Source: Nitrospirota bacterium
GTDB taxonomy: Bacteria > Nitrospirota > Nitrospiria > Nitrospirales > UBA8639
Assembly: GCA_003696975.1 (NCBI GenBank)
Contig: RFGT01000145.1
Span: 1-37,669 of the forward strand
DNA: 37,669 nt
Direction: 5' to 3'
A program made the position numbers and the translations under genes. Below the pieces are notes generated by a model. The model did not search any database, was not told the DNA's origin, and saw only the letters and a list, made by a program, of their open reading frames with translations. Numbering within the stretch: the stretch's first letter is position 1; the number at the start of each line of letters is the position of its first letter. Positions 9,677-17,200 of this stretch are shown here, in pieces.

Positions 9677-11124
9677 AAACACGGTCGGTATTGATCATTG
9701 ACGATGAGCCGCTGATGCGGTTGTCGATGGTGGATGCGCTGAGAGCCGTAGGGTATGAAGTTGAGGAAGCCTCGGCAGGCGACGAGGGGATCCACAAACT
9801 CCAGGGAAACCGATTTGATCTGATTATTACTGATTTGCGGCTACCCCGAAAGGACGGCATTCAGGTGGTTCAGGCGTGTAAGCAATACTCTCCGGGAACT
9901 GAAGTGATTGTGATTACGGCACACGGATCCGTGGATACCGCTGTGCAGGCCATGAAATTAGGCGCCCATGATTACATTACCAAGCCCTTTTCGATGGAAG
10001 AATTGCTCCTGATTGTTGATCGGGCGACCAAAGTGATTGCCCTGCGCCAGGAGAATGACGCATTGCGGCAAGAGCTGGAGGGGAAATTTTGTATCGACGG
10101 GTTCGTTGGGAAAAGTGCATGCATGCGGGAAGTGTTGGAAAAAGTTAAACTTGTCGCGGCGAGTGACGCCACGGTTTTGATCAGTGGAGAAAGCGGAACG
10201 GGAAAGGAAGTCGTAGCCAATGCGATTCATCGAAACAGTCCACGCCGAGATCAGGCTTTGATCAAAGTGAGTTGCGCGGCCCTGCCTGAAACGCTTCTAG
10301 AAGCCGAGCTCTTCGGCCATGAAAAGGGTGCGTTCACTGGTGCGCTAAAGCAACGCCGCGGGCGATTCGAGTTGGCGCATAAAGGCACCTTGTTCCTGGA
10401 TGAAATTGGGGACATTTCACCAGTAGTACAGGTCAAACTCCTACGAGTCCTACAAGAACGGCAGTTCGAACGAGTGGGTGGTAACGAAACGATCCACACA
10501 GATGTGCGCTTGGTATGCGCGACGCAAAAAGATCTCAAGAAAGCCGTAGAAGAAGGCCGCTTTCGGGAAGACTTGTACTACCGGTTGAATGTTGTGCCTG
10601 TACATCTTCCGCCTCTCCGGGACCGCAAAGAGGATATTTTACCTTTGGCTGAACATTTTCTTCACCTCAGTGCGCGGCGCGGGCAACGGACGGTAAAAGG
10701 GTTGAGTGCCCAGGCTCGGGAGATGCTGCTTCGCTATTCATTCCCTGGGAATGTCAGAGAGTTGGAGAACATCGTGGAGCGGGCTGTAGCGCTGGCTCAA
10801 CGTCACGACGAAATTCAAGTGTGGGATCTGTGTGGCCAAAGCAATTGCCCCTTTCTAGGAGGGACATGGCAAGAAAGTTGTGGATTCTGTCAAGAAGGAC
10901 TGGTCCCCAACCCGGGAACACGCCGCGAGCAGACAGCCACAACGCTGGCCCAAGCTCGTGAACACTTTGAGCGAGACTATATTCTCAGCATCTTGCATCA
11001 GACTGGCTGGAGTAAAACGCTGGCAGCCAAGGCGCTGGGATTGTCGCGCAAGGCTTTATGGGAGAAATGCAAACGATACGGTATCTCCACTGCCGAAGAA
11101 TCAGACGAAGAGGAGGGGGCCTGA
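9673..11124 (+). CDS. Sigma-54-dependent response regulator (NtrC family)
   Basis: Receiver domain with phospho-acceptor Asp54 in LIITDLRLP, preceded by the acidic pair DD near residue 10 and followed by KPF at 104-106. The central AAA+ domain has Walker A GESGTGKE (172-179), the sigma-54 contact loop GAFTGA (219-224) and Walker B LFLDEIG (240-246). A Fis-type helix-turn-helix lies at about 435-471. It should activate RpoN promoters in response to the upstream kinase, with which it overlaps by four bases. An odd feature is four cysteines in the linker between the ATPase and DNA-binding domains (387, 392, 403, 406), giving C-X4-C-X10-C-X2-C. The target genes cannot be read from the window. Confidence 0.94.
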   Translation: MKTRSVLIIDDEPLMRLSMVDALRAVGYEVEEASAGDEGIHKLQGNRFDLIITDLRLPRKDGIQVVQACKQYSPGTEVIVITAHGSVDTAVQAMKLGAHDYITKPFSMEELLLIVDRATKVIALRQENDALRQELEGKFCIDGFVGKSACMREVLEKVKLVAASDATVLISGESGTGKEVVANAIHRNSPRRDQALIKVSCAALPETLLEAELFGHEKGAFTGALKQRRGRFELAHKGTLFLDEIGDISPVVQVKLLRVLQERQFERVGGNETIHTDVRLVCATQKDLKKAVEEGRFREDLYYRLNVVPVHLPPLRDRKEDILPLAEHFLHLSARRGQRTVKGLSAQAREMLLRYSFPGNVRELENIVERAVALAQRHDEIQVWDLCGQSNCPFLGGTWQESCGFCQEGLVPNPGTRREQTATTLAQAREHFERDYILSILHQTGWSKTLAAKALGLSRKALWEKCKRYGISTAEESDEEEGA

Positions 11125-11144
11125 AGCCCTATATCTAGGCCCCC
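11115..11144. terminator. GC-rich hairpin between convergent genes
   Basis: Perfect 8-bp inverted repeat, GGGGGCCT (11115-11122) and AGGCCCCC (11137-11144), with a 14-base loop. It covers the stop of the response regulator and lies just before the end of the convergent WD40 gene. There is no U tract on either strand, so it may act as a partial or bidirectional terminator. Confidence 0.45.
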
Positions 11145-11154
11145 CGCGCTCCCT

Positions 11155-12249
11155 CTAATCCTCACCTTCCCACAGTTTGATGGTCCGATCCCATGAAGCA
11201 CTGGCGAGATAGCGACCATCGGGTGAAAAGGCCACTCCTCGCACGGGTCCTGTGTGTCCCTTGATAGTACGAAATTGACGCCCTGTTTGGATATCCCACA
11301 TTTTCATTGTATGATCATCGCTGGCGCTGACCAGGATTTTCCCATCGGGAGAGACGGCAAGGCACCGAATCCACTCAGAATGTCCTTTCAGAGTGCGGAG
11401 TTCCTTCATGTCCGGCATGGAAAAATATTTAATAGTAGCGTCGCGACTAGCCGTGATCAGCAGAGATCCGTCTGGAGTGAATGTAATGGCGCCGATCCAA
11501 TATTCCATGGGCTTTTGAAATCCTCCATGATCGTCGACAAAATAGCCCCGCGCCTCGGTATCATCGTCGTCTGGTTCATCTCGCCAATGACCGTTGTGGA
11601 CGAGTTTTTCTTCACCGCTTGGTAAGACCTCATACAGTTTCAATTTGCCAATATCGCTCCCCCCTACTAAATGAATGCCGTCAGGGGAAAATGCCGTACA
11701 CACCATCCAATGATGATCGTACTGGTCTTTTCCCAGCAGAGTCATCAATTCCGTTCCAGTCGTGACCTCCCAGATTTTGATGTCTTTATTGTGACCGGCG
11801 CGGGCGAGCATCAATCCATCCGGAGAAAAGGAAATACTTGTAACAGCATGATCGTACCGTGTGAACAACAGGCGTGTGGTCTCCCCTGTAGAGGGATTCC
11901 ATAGGCGGATAGTCCGGTCATCTCCAGCGGAAGCCAGAAATTGGCCGTCAGGACTAAACGCCACCTGGCGGATGTCATGAGTGTGCCCGCGTAACGATTT
12001 TAGAAGCCGTCCAGTCTCAATATCCCAGATGCGGACGTAGCGGTCACTTCCGCCACTGGCAAGGGTAAGCCCATCGGGAGCATAGGCCACACTCCAAACG
12101 CCATGTGAATGCCCGCGAAAGGTTTTCACTTCATGGATACCTTTTTTCCAATATTGGAGGAGGTCAATAGGGGGTTGTTGGCTCGTCAGAGGAGGCTCAT
12201 CTGGCAAAGGCGACAGAATGTTTACTGCGGGAGATTGTACCTGATCCAT
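11155..12249 (-). CDS. WD40 repeat beta-propeller protein
   Basis: A 364-residue protein consisting almost wholly of WD40 repeats. About seven blades can be counted from recurring GH...V.SVA.SPDG..LAS.S.D..I..W patterns, enough for one closed propeller. There is no signal peptide or membrane segment, so it is probably cytoplasmic and scaffolds other proteins. One blade carries an acidic insertion (DEPDDDDTEARG) before GYFVDDHGG. The start is well supported, with GGAGGGAAAAGGAACG directly before the ATG on the minus strand. It is divergent from the HExxH gene and convergent with the response regulator. No enzymatic motif was seen and the partner is unknown. Confidence 0.85.
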   Translation of the reverse strand: MDQVQSPAVNILSPLPDEPPLTSQQPPIDLLQYWKKGIHEVKTFRGHSHGVWSVAYAPDGLTLASGGSDRYVRIWDIETGRLLKSLRGHTHDIRQVAFSPDGQFLASAGDDRTIRLWNPSTGETTRLLFTRYDHAVTSISFSPDGLMLARAGHNKDIKIWEVTTGTELMTLLGKDQYDHHWMVCTAFSPDGIHLVGGSDIGKLKLYEVLPSGEEKLVHNGHWRDEPDDDDTEARGYFVDDHGGFQKPMEYWIGAITFTPDGSLLITASRDATIKYFSMPDMKELRTLKGHSEWIRCLAVSPDGKILVSASDDHTMKMWDIQTGRQFRTIKGHTGPVRGVAFSPDGRYLASASWDRTIKLWEGED

Positions 12250-12559
12250 CGTTCCTTTTCCCTCCTTCCCTAAAACATATTCGAATTGCTAAGAACAGAC
12301 CGACCGTGACCGTTCTGTAATGTGCTCACTCCTGTTGTGGCAGGTTACATGGAATCATCTCTGCTTGCCAAGCTAATAAATGAGCGACTATAATCACTCC
12401 TACTCGGTCTGATACTACTGGCCTGTGGAAGGTGACGTCAAGGTGAGAGAAGAAGTTGAAGAGCGGAGATGTCTGCTTGTCACCAAAAGACCGCAGAATG
12501 AGCGACAAGAGGTGCTCCGCCATCATACTCATCTCATAAGATAAGCCGAGAGGGACGTT
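12250..12559. other. Divergent intergenic region between WD40 and HExxH genes
   Basis: About 310 bases without a convincing gene. It holds the ribosome binding site of the WD40 gene at its left end, a probable sigma-70 promoter (12365-12394) pointing right, and a GAGGG ribosome binding site before 12560. The implied leader of the rightward transcript is about 160 bases. No strong hairpin was found in it. Confidence 0.5.
12365..12394 (+). promoter_or_regulatory. Probable sigma-70 promoter for the HExxH gene
   Basis: TTGCCA at 12365-12370 and a consensus TATAAT at 12389-12394, separated by 18 bases. They point towards the gene starting at 12560. This is pattern matching only. Confidence 0.4.
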
Positions 12560-13558
12560 ATGGAGATCCGATTTCAGCCAGCTCTCCTTCAGGAAGTTGT
12601 GGACTCGTTCGCTGAAAAAACCGAACGAGAAGGAGATCCTACTTACTATAACGAATTTCATGAGCTTGCGGATCCCATTTACGAACGCTTTTCGTTGGAT
12701 GAACGAGAACCGGAGTTCAAGAAGCTCTATCAGCATTTATTCGCCAAGTGGGGATTTGCCGATATCCTGCGGGATGCCTTCGATGAATATCCAGATCTCA
12801 AGGAGAAAGTGGGAATCGTCCTCGTTCGAGGGGTCCTGAAAGAGGATCAGGAAGGAGTTGATATTCTTCGTAAATGGGGGACCGTCGAGGAGAAGCTTGC
12901 CAAGCAATTCGAGGAAAAAGGCTTAAAAGGCGTTGGGATTAAGCTGATTCCTCGGCGGTTTTATGATCCCGCGATCACTCGCTATTTGCGCCACGAATTG
13001 ATGCATATTTCCGATATGTTGAATCCTGCATTTGCCTATGATCCTGATACCAAGGTCGGACTCAACCCTGGAGAAGAACACCTTATCTTGAATCGCTATC
13101 GGGTCTTATGGAGCCTTCATGTCGACAGCCGGATTGCACGGGCCGGGAAGGAGCCCATGTTTTCGAAGGAATATCGCTTGCGGGAGTTTCGATCCTGGTA
13201 CCGAAAGATCCCAGCTACGCAACTTGAATCGGTCTTTGAAGGATTGTGGCAGACCGACCATTTCACGCATGGTGAACTTGTCGAAATGGCTCAGGATACT
13301 CTTCGAGTCATGGAGCGAGCCGTTGAAGTTGAGGAAGGCGAGATTCCAGAGGTGCCGACCAAACCCCTGCTCATGCCTGGATTCCCTTGTCCGCTTTGCC
13401 GGTTTCCTACCTATTCGTGGGTGGAAGACTTGGAACACAAGGTGGAAAAGTACGTATTAGACTATATTCGAGAAAACCATCCTGGATGGGATGTGGAATA
13501 CGGCGCATGTGATCGGTGTATTGAGGTATACAAGTTGCGGGCTGCCGGTGTGGTGTGA
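12560..13558 (+). CDS. Putative zinc metallohydrolase-like protein with HExxH and two CxxC pairs
   Basis: I do not recognise the family. The 332-residue protein has no signal peptide and is highly charged, so it is likely cytoplasmic. Residues 145-149 are HELMH, in the context RYLRHELMHISDMLNP; this HExxH pattern is the zinc-binding signature of many metallopeptidases. A possible third ligand region follows (GEEHLILNRYR, about 171-181). The C-terminus has CPLC (277-280) and CDRC (317-320), which could form a zinc ribbon or bind an iron-sulfur cluster. The start has GAGGG five bases before the ATG. The NapG-like ferredoxin gene follows about 95 bases later on the same strand, suggesting a role in maturation or quality control of the redox module. 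Proteolytic activity is unproven. Confidence 0.8.
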   Translation: MEIRFQPALLQEVVDSFAEKTEREGDPTYYNEFHELADPIYERFSLDEREPEFKKLYQHLFAKWGFADILRDAFDEYPDLKEKVGIVLVRGVLKEDQEGVDILRKWGTVEEKLAKQFEEKGLKGVGIKLIPRRFYDPAITRYLRHELMHISDMLNPAFAYDPDTKVGLNPGEEHLILNRYRVLWSLHVDSRIARAGKEPMFSKEYRLREFRSWYRKIPATQLESVFEGLWQTDHFTHGELVEMAQDTLRVMERAVEVEEGEIPEVPTKPLLMPGFPCPLCRFPTYSWVEDLEHKVEKYVLDYIRENHPGWDVEYGACDRCIEVYKLRAAGVV

Positions 13559-13653
13559 GGCAGAGAACACGAGAACTAGAGGGAACGGATTTGTGGGTAG
13601 AGGTAATGGAACCGTGATAGTTGGCGTGGAAAGAAGCTGAGGCGCGGAGATTG

Positions 13654-14298
13654 ATGAGCATGGCACCCAAGCGCTCGCAATCGCATTCTTCTGACCCATC
13701 CTACGGCCGTCGGAATTTTCTTAAGCACTCCGTGGTTTCCCTCGGAGTGGCGGTGCAGGAATATGTGAAGCACCGGGATGCCTCATTACCCAAGAAAACA
13801 CCAGACAGAAAGGCAGAGCGGACCGACTGGCTGCGTCCTCCTGGAGCAGTTGAGGAGGCGCTGTTTCTAGAACGCTGTACGGCATGTGGCGAGTGCCTCA
13901 AGGCTTGTCCTCATGGAACCATCATTTCCTCGGAAAAGGATGAGACTCCCATCGTTTTTCCTGATCGCACTCCTTGTTACCTGTGCGAAGATTTCCCTTG
14001 CGTAAGTGCCTGTGAGACCGATGCCCTGCAGCCACCTGCGCAGCCACGTGATGTCCGGATGGGAATTGCGGTAGTTTCCCATCGGATGTGTTCTGCGAGC
14101 CAGGGGTGCCATGCCTGTGTCCCGCAATGTCCGACTCAGGCGCTGGCATTGGATTTTTCGGCGTTTCGCATTCAGGTCCAGGAAGAACAATGCGTGGGAT
14201 GTGGTATCTGTGAGCATATCTGCAAGACGGTCAATGATCGTGTGGTCGCTATCCGCGTGGTGCCCGAACGTTCAAGGCGTTCGGCGGAGGCATGCTAA
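13654..14298 (+). CDS. NapG/MauM-like ferredoxin with four 4Fe-4S motifs and a twin-arginine motif
   Basis: Electron-transfer protein of 214 residues with four cysteine quartets: 75/78/81/85, 108/111/116/120, 146/152/155/159 and 180/183/186/190. The order and spacing resemble NapG/MauM-type ferredoxins, which pass electrons between quinol-side partners and periplasmic enzymes. Residues 18-24 are YGRRNFLK-like, a twin-arginine export motif, but the hydrophobic stretch after it (VVSLGVAV) is short for a Tat signal. I chose the ATG at 13654 because GGAG lies four bases before it; ATG 13660 is also possible. It is followed by the TorD-like chaperone gene, in a block that also encodes TatA. Confidence 0.88.
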   Translation: MSMAPKRSQSHSSDPSYGRRNFLKHSVVSLGVAVQEYVKHRDASLPKKTPDRKAERTDWLRPPGAVEEALFLERCTACGECLKACPHGTIISSEKDETPIVFPDRTPCYLCEDFPCVSACETDALQPPAQPRDVRMGIAVVSHRMCSASQGCHACVPQCPTQALALDFSAFRIQVQEEQCVGCGICEHICKTVNDRVVAIRVVPERSRRSAEAC

Positions 14299-14604
14299 AC
14301 AACGCTTGAGATTATCCAAGCCACACGCCACAAAAAGCATCATAGACGTCAGAAGAAATGAGGACTCCTCTGACCCCCAAAAGTGAGAGTAAAACAATAT
14401 CCAAAAATGATCGCAGCTGGTGAACTGTTGCGCGTAGAGAAATTTGGCTAACATCCGTTGAGAGAGAGTGAGGGGATATGAAAGACCTTGACTTCGAGAA
14501 AGAGTTGGCCTATGATCCCCTCCATCCTTGACAGAGCAGTGTAAGGGGCGTCAGGTTTGTAAGGATGGAGAGGTAGAGGGCTAGTCAAAAGGGAGAAGAA
14601 GTTT
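14299..14604. other. Intergenic region before the TorD-like gene
   Basis: About 306 bases with no credible gene. It contains an imperfect hairpin around 14348-14374 (GTCAGAAG paired with CCTCTGAC), a TTGACA at 14528-14533 that could be a -35 box without a clear -10 partner, the element TTTGTAAGGA at 14556-14565, and the GGGAGAAG ribosome binding site of the next gene. Confidence 0.5.
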
Positions 14605-15576
14605 ATGGCGACCAAGATGAAGAAAGCACAAAACGGATCACAATCTGTCGCTACTCCTTCCGATGCTTCTGCACAAGCTCTTACTTCGCTCAAAGATTCT
14701 TCTGCTGTTGAGCGCGCTTTATCGCGTAGCAAGCTCTACTTATTATTGTCTTGGAGTTTTCTCTATCCGGAGGACGACGAATTTCTTGATTACCTCCAAA
14801 GCGGAGAATTCGTAGAAGATGGAAAAGCGGCACTGGCAAGTCTGCAGAAGTCGCTTGAAGGGCATGGTGGAGAAGAGGCATGGGAGCGGCTTCAAGCCAT
14901 AGAACAGCATTTCAATGCTGTGGAGAATTGGGTGTCGTCTGAAGGAATTAACTGGAATATTCAAGACTTGCGTGATGAACACCGCCGAGTTTTCAGTAAC
15001 GTTATTGCATTGGATTGTCCACCTTATGAAACCTTGTTCGGGAATGATCATGTATTTGGGCAGTCCTATGTGATGGGAGATATTTCAGGGTTTTATACGG
15101 CATTTGGTCTTCAGCTTTCTCAAGACATCCATGAACGGCTCGATCACCTCAGCGTAGAGCTTGAATTTTTGCATTTTCTGGCTTACAAGGAGTCCTACGC
15201 CTTATGTCATGACGGGCAGGATAAGCTACAGACAGTGATAGACGCAGAGAAAAAGTTTGTGAAAGAACATGTGGGTCGCTGGGTCCCGCTCTTTTCCGGC
15301 ATGCTGAAAAAGAAAGCGGAATATGGGTTCTATAAAATTCTTGCTGATCTGACCGCTGATTGGGTAGGTTTTGAGGTGGCCTATCTTCAAGTGTCACCCC
15401 AACCCTACTCAGAAACGGACTATCGGCCGGCAAATTTTATGTCTCCCGAGGGACAATCCTTTGAATGTGGTGCGCAAGATAAAGGAAACGAATTGAGCTT
15501 GTTGATGGATGAGGTAGGTGCGCAAGCCTATTTGGAGAAAGAGAAATCTGAGGACGGCCCTTCGGGGACGGCGTAA
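14605..15576 (+). CDS. TorD/DmsD-type molybdoenzyme maturation chaperone
   Basis: All-helical cytoplasmic chaperone of the family that binds apo-forms of DMSO-reductase-superfamily enzymes, assists molybdopterin insertion and holds Tat substrates until folded. Seen here: CPPYETLFG (138-146), the VMGDISGFYTAFGL segment (156-169), and ERLDHLSVELEFLHFLAYKE (177-196), the typical core of the family. The 323-residue length exceeds classical TorD (about 200) because of a charged N-terminal extension of about 35 residues and a longer C-terminus. The ribosome binding site is GGGAGAAG. Neighbours are a NapG-like ferredoxin and an NxrC-like protein, so the client is likely an NxrA-like catalytic subunit encoded elsewhere. 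Confidence 0.88.
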   Translation: MATKMKKAQNGSQSVATPSDASAQALTSLKDSSAVERALSRSKLYLLLSWSFLYPEDDEFLDYLQSGEFVEDGKAALASLQKSLEGHGGEEAWERLQAIEQHFNAVENWVSSEGINWNIQDLRDEHRRVFSNVIALDCPPYETLFGNDHVFGQSYVMGDISGFYTAFGLQLSQDIHERLDHLSVELEFLHFLAYKESYALCHDGQDKLQTVIDAEKKFVKEHVGRWVPLFSGMLKKKAEYGFYKILADLTADWVGFEVAYLQVSPQPYSETDYRPANFMSPEGQSFECGAQDKGNELSLLMDEVGAQAYLEKEKSEDGPSGTA

Positions 15577-15591
15577 TTTACTCAGTAATTT

Positions 15592-15654
15592 GTAAGGTAG
15601 TTTGTTCGCAGTCTAGTTTATTATTTTTGAGGGTAAGGCTGTTAGTTCGCAGTC
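15592..15654 (+). repeat. Direct repeat pair upstream of the first NxrC-like gene
   Basis: Two 22-base copies at 15592-15613 and 15633-15654 match at 19 of 22 positions; both begin GTAAGG and end TTCGCAGTC. They are 41 bases apart, close to four helical turns, between the chaperone stop and the NxrC-like start. A regulator binding site is a plausible reading. Confidence 0.6.
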
Positions 15655-15695
15655 ATTTTTTGGATTAATCTTTTACCAAAGGAGGATGCGTCATT

Positions 15696-16649
15696 ATGAG
15701 AGTGGTGCAGACGCGTAACAAAGGACTGGTGTTCGGCATTCTTCTCTCTGCCCTCGTGATAGGCGTGTTATTGACAGTTGGGCAGGTGCCTCTCGCAGTC
15801 AGCCAGCCGGTGACTATTCCGGTTGGTACTATCAAGGGGCCAATTCCCATGGATGGAGCAAATCCCGTTTGGGAAACCGTCCCGGGGATTATTGTTCCTC
15901 TCAGCGGACAAACTATAACTACCCCCATGCATCCTAACATCTCCGTGAAAACGGTCATGATAAAGATGGCCACGAATGGGAAGGAGATTGCGGTATGGGC
16001 TAACTGGGGGGATCAGACACTCAATAACACAGTAATTGGTCCTCAAGATTTTCGCGACCAAATGGCTGTACAGTGGCCAGTGAACACCTCAGGACCACCT
16101 CCATTCCAATGCATGGGACAATCTGGAGGGACAGTTAATATTTGGCGTTGGAATGCTGAATGGCAAAAGGACTTGGGCGCCGGGGTTGCCGGGATGTGGG
16201 ATGTAGATCAACAATATCCTTCTATTGCCTGGGATTTCTATTATGAAGAACCAGCCGGTGGCGTCACCTATCCGGATCGTATTGGTCGGAGCCTTGGCCC
16301 GTTCAATCCTGGAATCTGGTCGGGAAATATCCTCTCAGATCCGAATCTACGGAAGAGTTCTGTGGAAGATCTCAATGCAAATGGGTTTAGCACGCTCACA
16401 ACCCAAGCCTCACAAGACGTGCTAGGAAATGGGTTGTGGGAACCGTATGGCGCCTTAAAAGGTGGCTGCTGCAGCGGACCGACCTGGCGTGTTGTCTTTA
16501 AGCGAACCCTGACGACTAATGATCCTAATGATGTACAATTCCGTTCAGGGATGAGTGTTCCAGTCGCTTTTGCCGTGTGGGATGGCCAAAATATGGAACG
16601 TAATGGAATGAAAGGGATCTCTACTTGGTTTACGGCAAAGCTTCCCTGA
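15696..16649 (+). CDS. NxrC-like heme-b gamma subunit (ethylbenzene dehydrogenase gamma family), copy 1
   Basis: Secreted protein of 317 residues with a signal peptide (hydrophobic core about 10-28, likely cleavage near residue 36). The mature part is the beta-sandwich of the ethylbenzene dehydrogenase gamma/NxrC family, whose members bind one heme b through Met and Lys. Candidate ligands conserved with the second copy in this window are Met140 (FQCMGQ) and Lys306 (ERNGMK). Other shared blocks are VNIW, SSVEDL, GFSTLT and FAVWDG. In nitrite oxidoreductase such a subunit passes electrons from the catalytic dimer to cytochrome c. The ribosome binding site AAAGGAGG is very strong, suggesting high expression. 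A Cys pair at 258-259 is absent from copy 2. The specific enzyme it serves is inferred. Confidence 0.85.
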   Translation: MRVVQTRNKGLVFGILLSALVIGVLLTVGQVPLAVSQPVTIPVGTIKGPIPMDGANPVWETVPGIIVPLSGQTITTPMHPNISVKTVMIKMATNGKEIAVWANWGDQTLNNTVIGPQDFRDQMAVQWPVNTSGPPPFQCMGQSGGTVNIWRWNAEWQKDLGAGVAGMWDVDQQYPSIAWDFYYEEPAGGVTYPDRIGRSLGPFNPGIWSGNILSDPNLRKSSVEDLNANGFSTLTTQASQDVLGNGLWEPYGALKGGCCSGPTWRVVFKRTLTTNDPNDVQFRSGMSVPVAFAVWDGQNMERNGMKGISTWFTAKLP

Positions 16650-16664
16650 TCGGGGATAAAAATT

Positions 16665-16731
16665 TGGCACTAACTCTATTAGTTTAGGTTGTGCCATTTG
16701 TGTGAGGGGACGATTCAGCGAAATTCCCCTC
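16665..16731 (+). other. Two hairpins in the 3' leader-out of the NxrC-like gene
   Basis: First hairpin: TGGCAC (16665-16670) pairs with GTGCCA (16691-16696), with an inner ACTAA/TTAGT stem. Second hairpin: GAGGGGA (16704-16710) pairs with TCCCCTC (16725-16731), loop 14 bases. Neither has a T tract, so they look like 3' stabilising structures rather than terminators. Confidence 0.5.
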
Positions 16732-16767
16732 TGGCAGTGAAGCCGGTAAAAATCTGAAGCAGAAGAA

Positions 16768-16824
16768 AGCCCTGGCGTTGCCCTATCTCATTTTTAAGGG
16801 GACGCCAGGGTTTTCTTATTTTTT
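16768..16824 (+). terminator. Rho-independent terminator
   Basis: Perfect 9-bp stem CCCTGGCGT (16770-16778) and ACGCCAGGG (16802-16810), with an additional inner CCCT/AGGG pairing, followed by a T-rich tract (16811-16824). It would end the transcript of the NxrC-like gene about 150 bases after its stop codon. Confidence 0.85.
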
Positions 16825-16982
16825 CACACAAGCAGATCAAGGCCTTTGGGGAAACAAAAATAGCCCTACCGGAAATAGCAAGCCCTCTCTGAGATCAGTT
16901 TCACTGGAAGATTGAAGGCTATGCCCGTTTAGAGAAACAGTCAACCAGATACAAGGTGTCTGCGAAAACGGTTCAACCAGAT

Positions 16983-17032
16983 TAACGACCAAAAGCCTAT
17001 GGTGCAGATATAACGACCAAAAGCCTAGGGTG
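16983..17032 (+). repeat. Tandem direct repeats upstream of the radical SAM gene
   Basis: Copies at 16983-17004 and 17011-17032 share 21 of 22 bases, starting TAACGACCAAAAGCCTA, with a period of 28 bases. They lie about 170 bases before the GTG start of the radical SAM gene, beyond the terminator of the previous transcript. Confidence 0.65.
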
Positions 17033-17200
17033 AAGTGTTTGAAGTAAATCAAGCAAGTTAACTGAGAGATGAGAAAGGTTGCATTCAAGCGTGGAGCCCG
17101 TGTATAAGGAGAATGTGTTTTGTAAGGATACGGAGTAGAGGATTTTTTGTTAAAAGAAAATTAGGAAACTCGATTGGCTTAGAGAGCAGAGGGAGTCAGC

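Larger units (their letters stand above)
16650..17200. other. Long intergenic region between NxrC-like copy 1 and the radical SAM gene
   Basis: About 550 bases without a convincing gene. The left third holds three successive hairpins, the last being a strong terminator. The middle holds short direct repeats, including TCAACCAGAT at 16941-16950 and again at 16973-16982. The right part has the TTTGTAAGGA element at 17119-17128 and a GGGAG ribosome binding site just before the GTG at 17201. No clear sigma-70 promoter was found. Confidence 0.6.

Noticed and set aside
9328-9795. Minus-strand open frame across the kinase and regulator junction
   Set aside because: It is antisense to two confident genes and lacks a ribosome binding site or motif.
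16983-17032. Possible CRISPR repeats
   Set aside because: Only two copies exist, separated by a 6-base gap, with no spacers and no cas genes.
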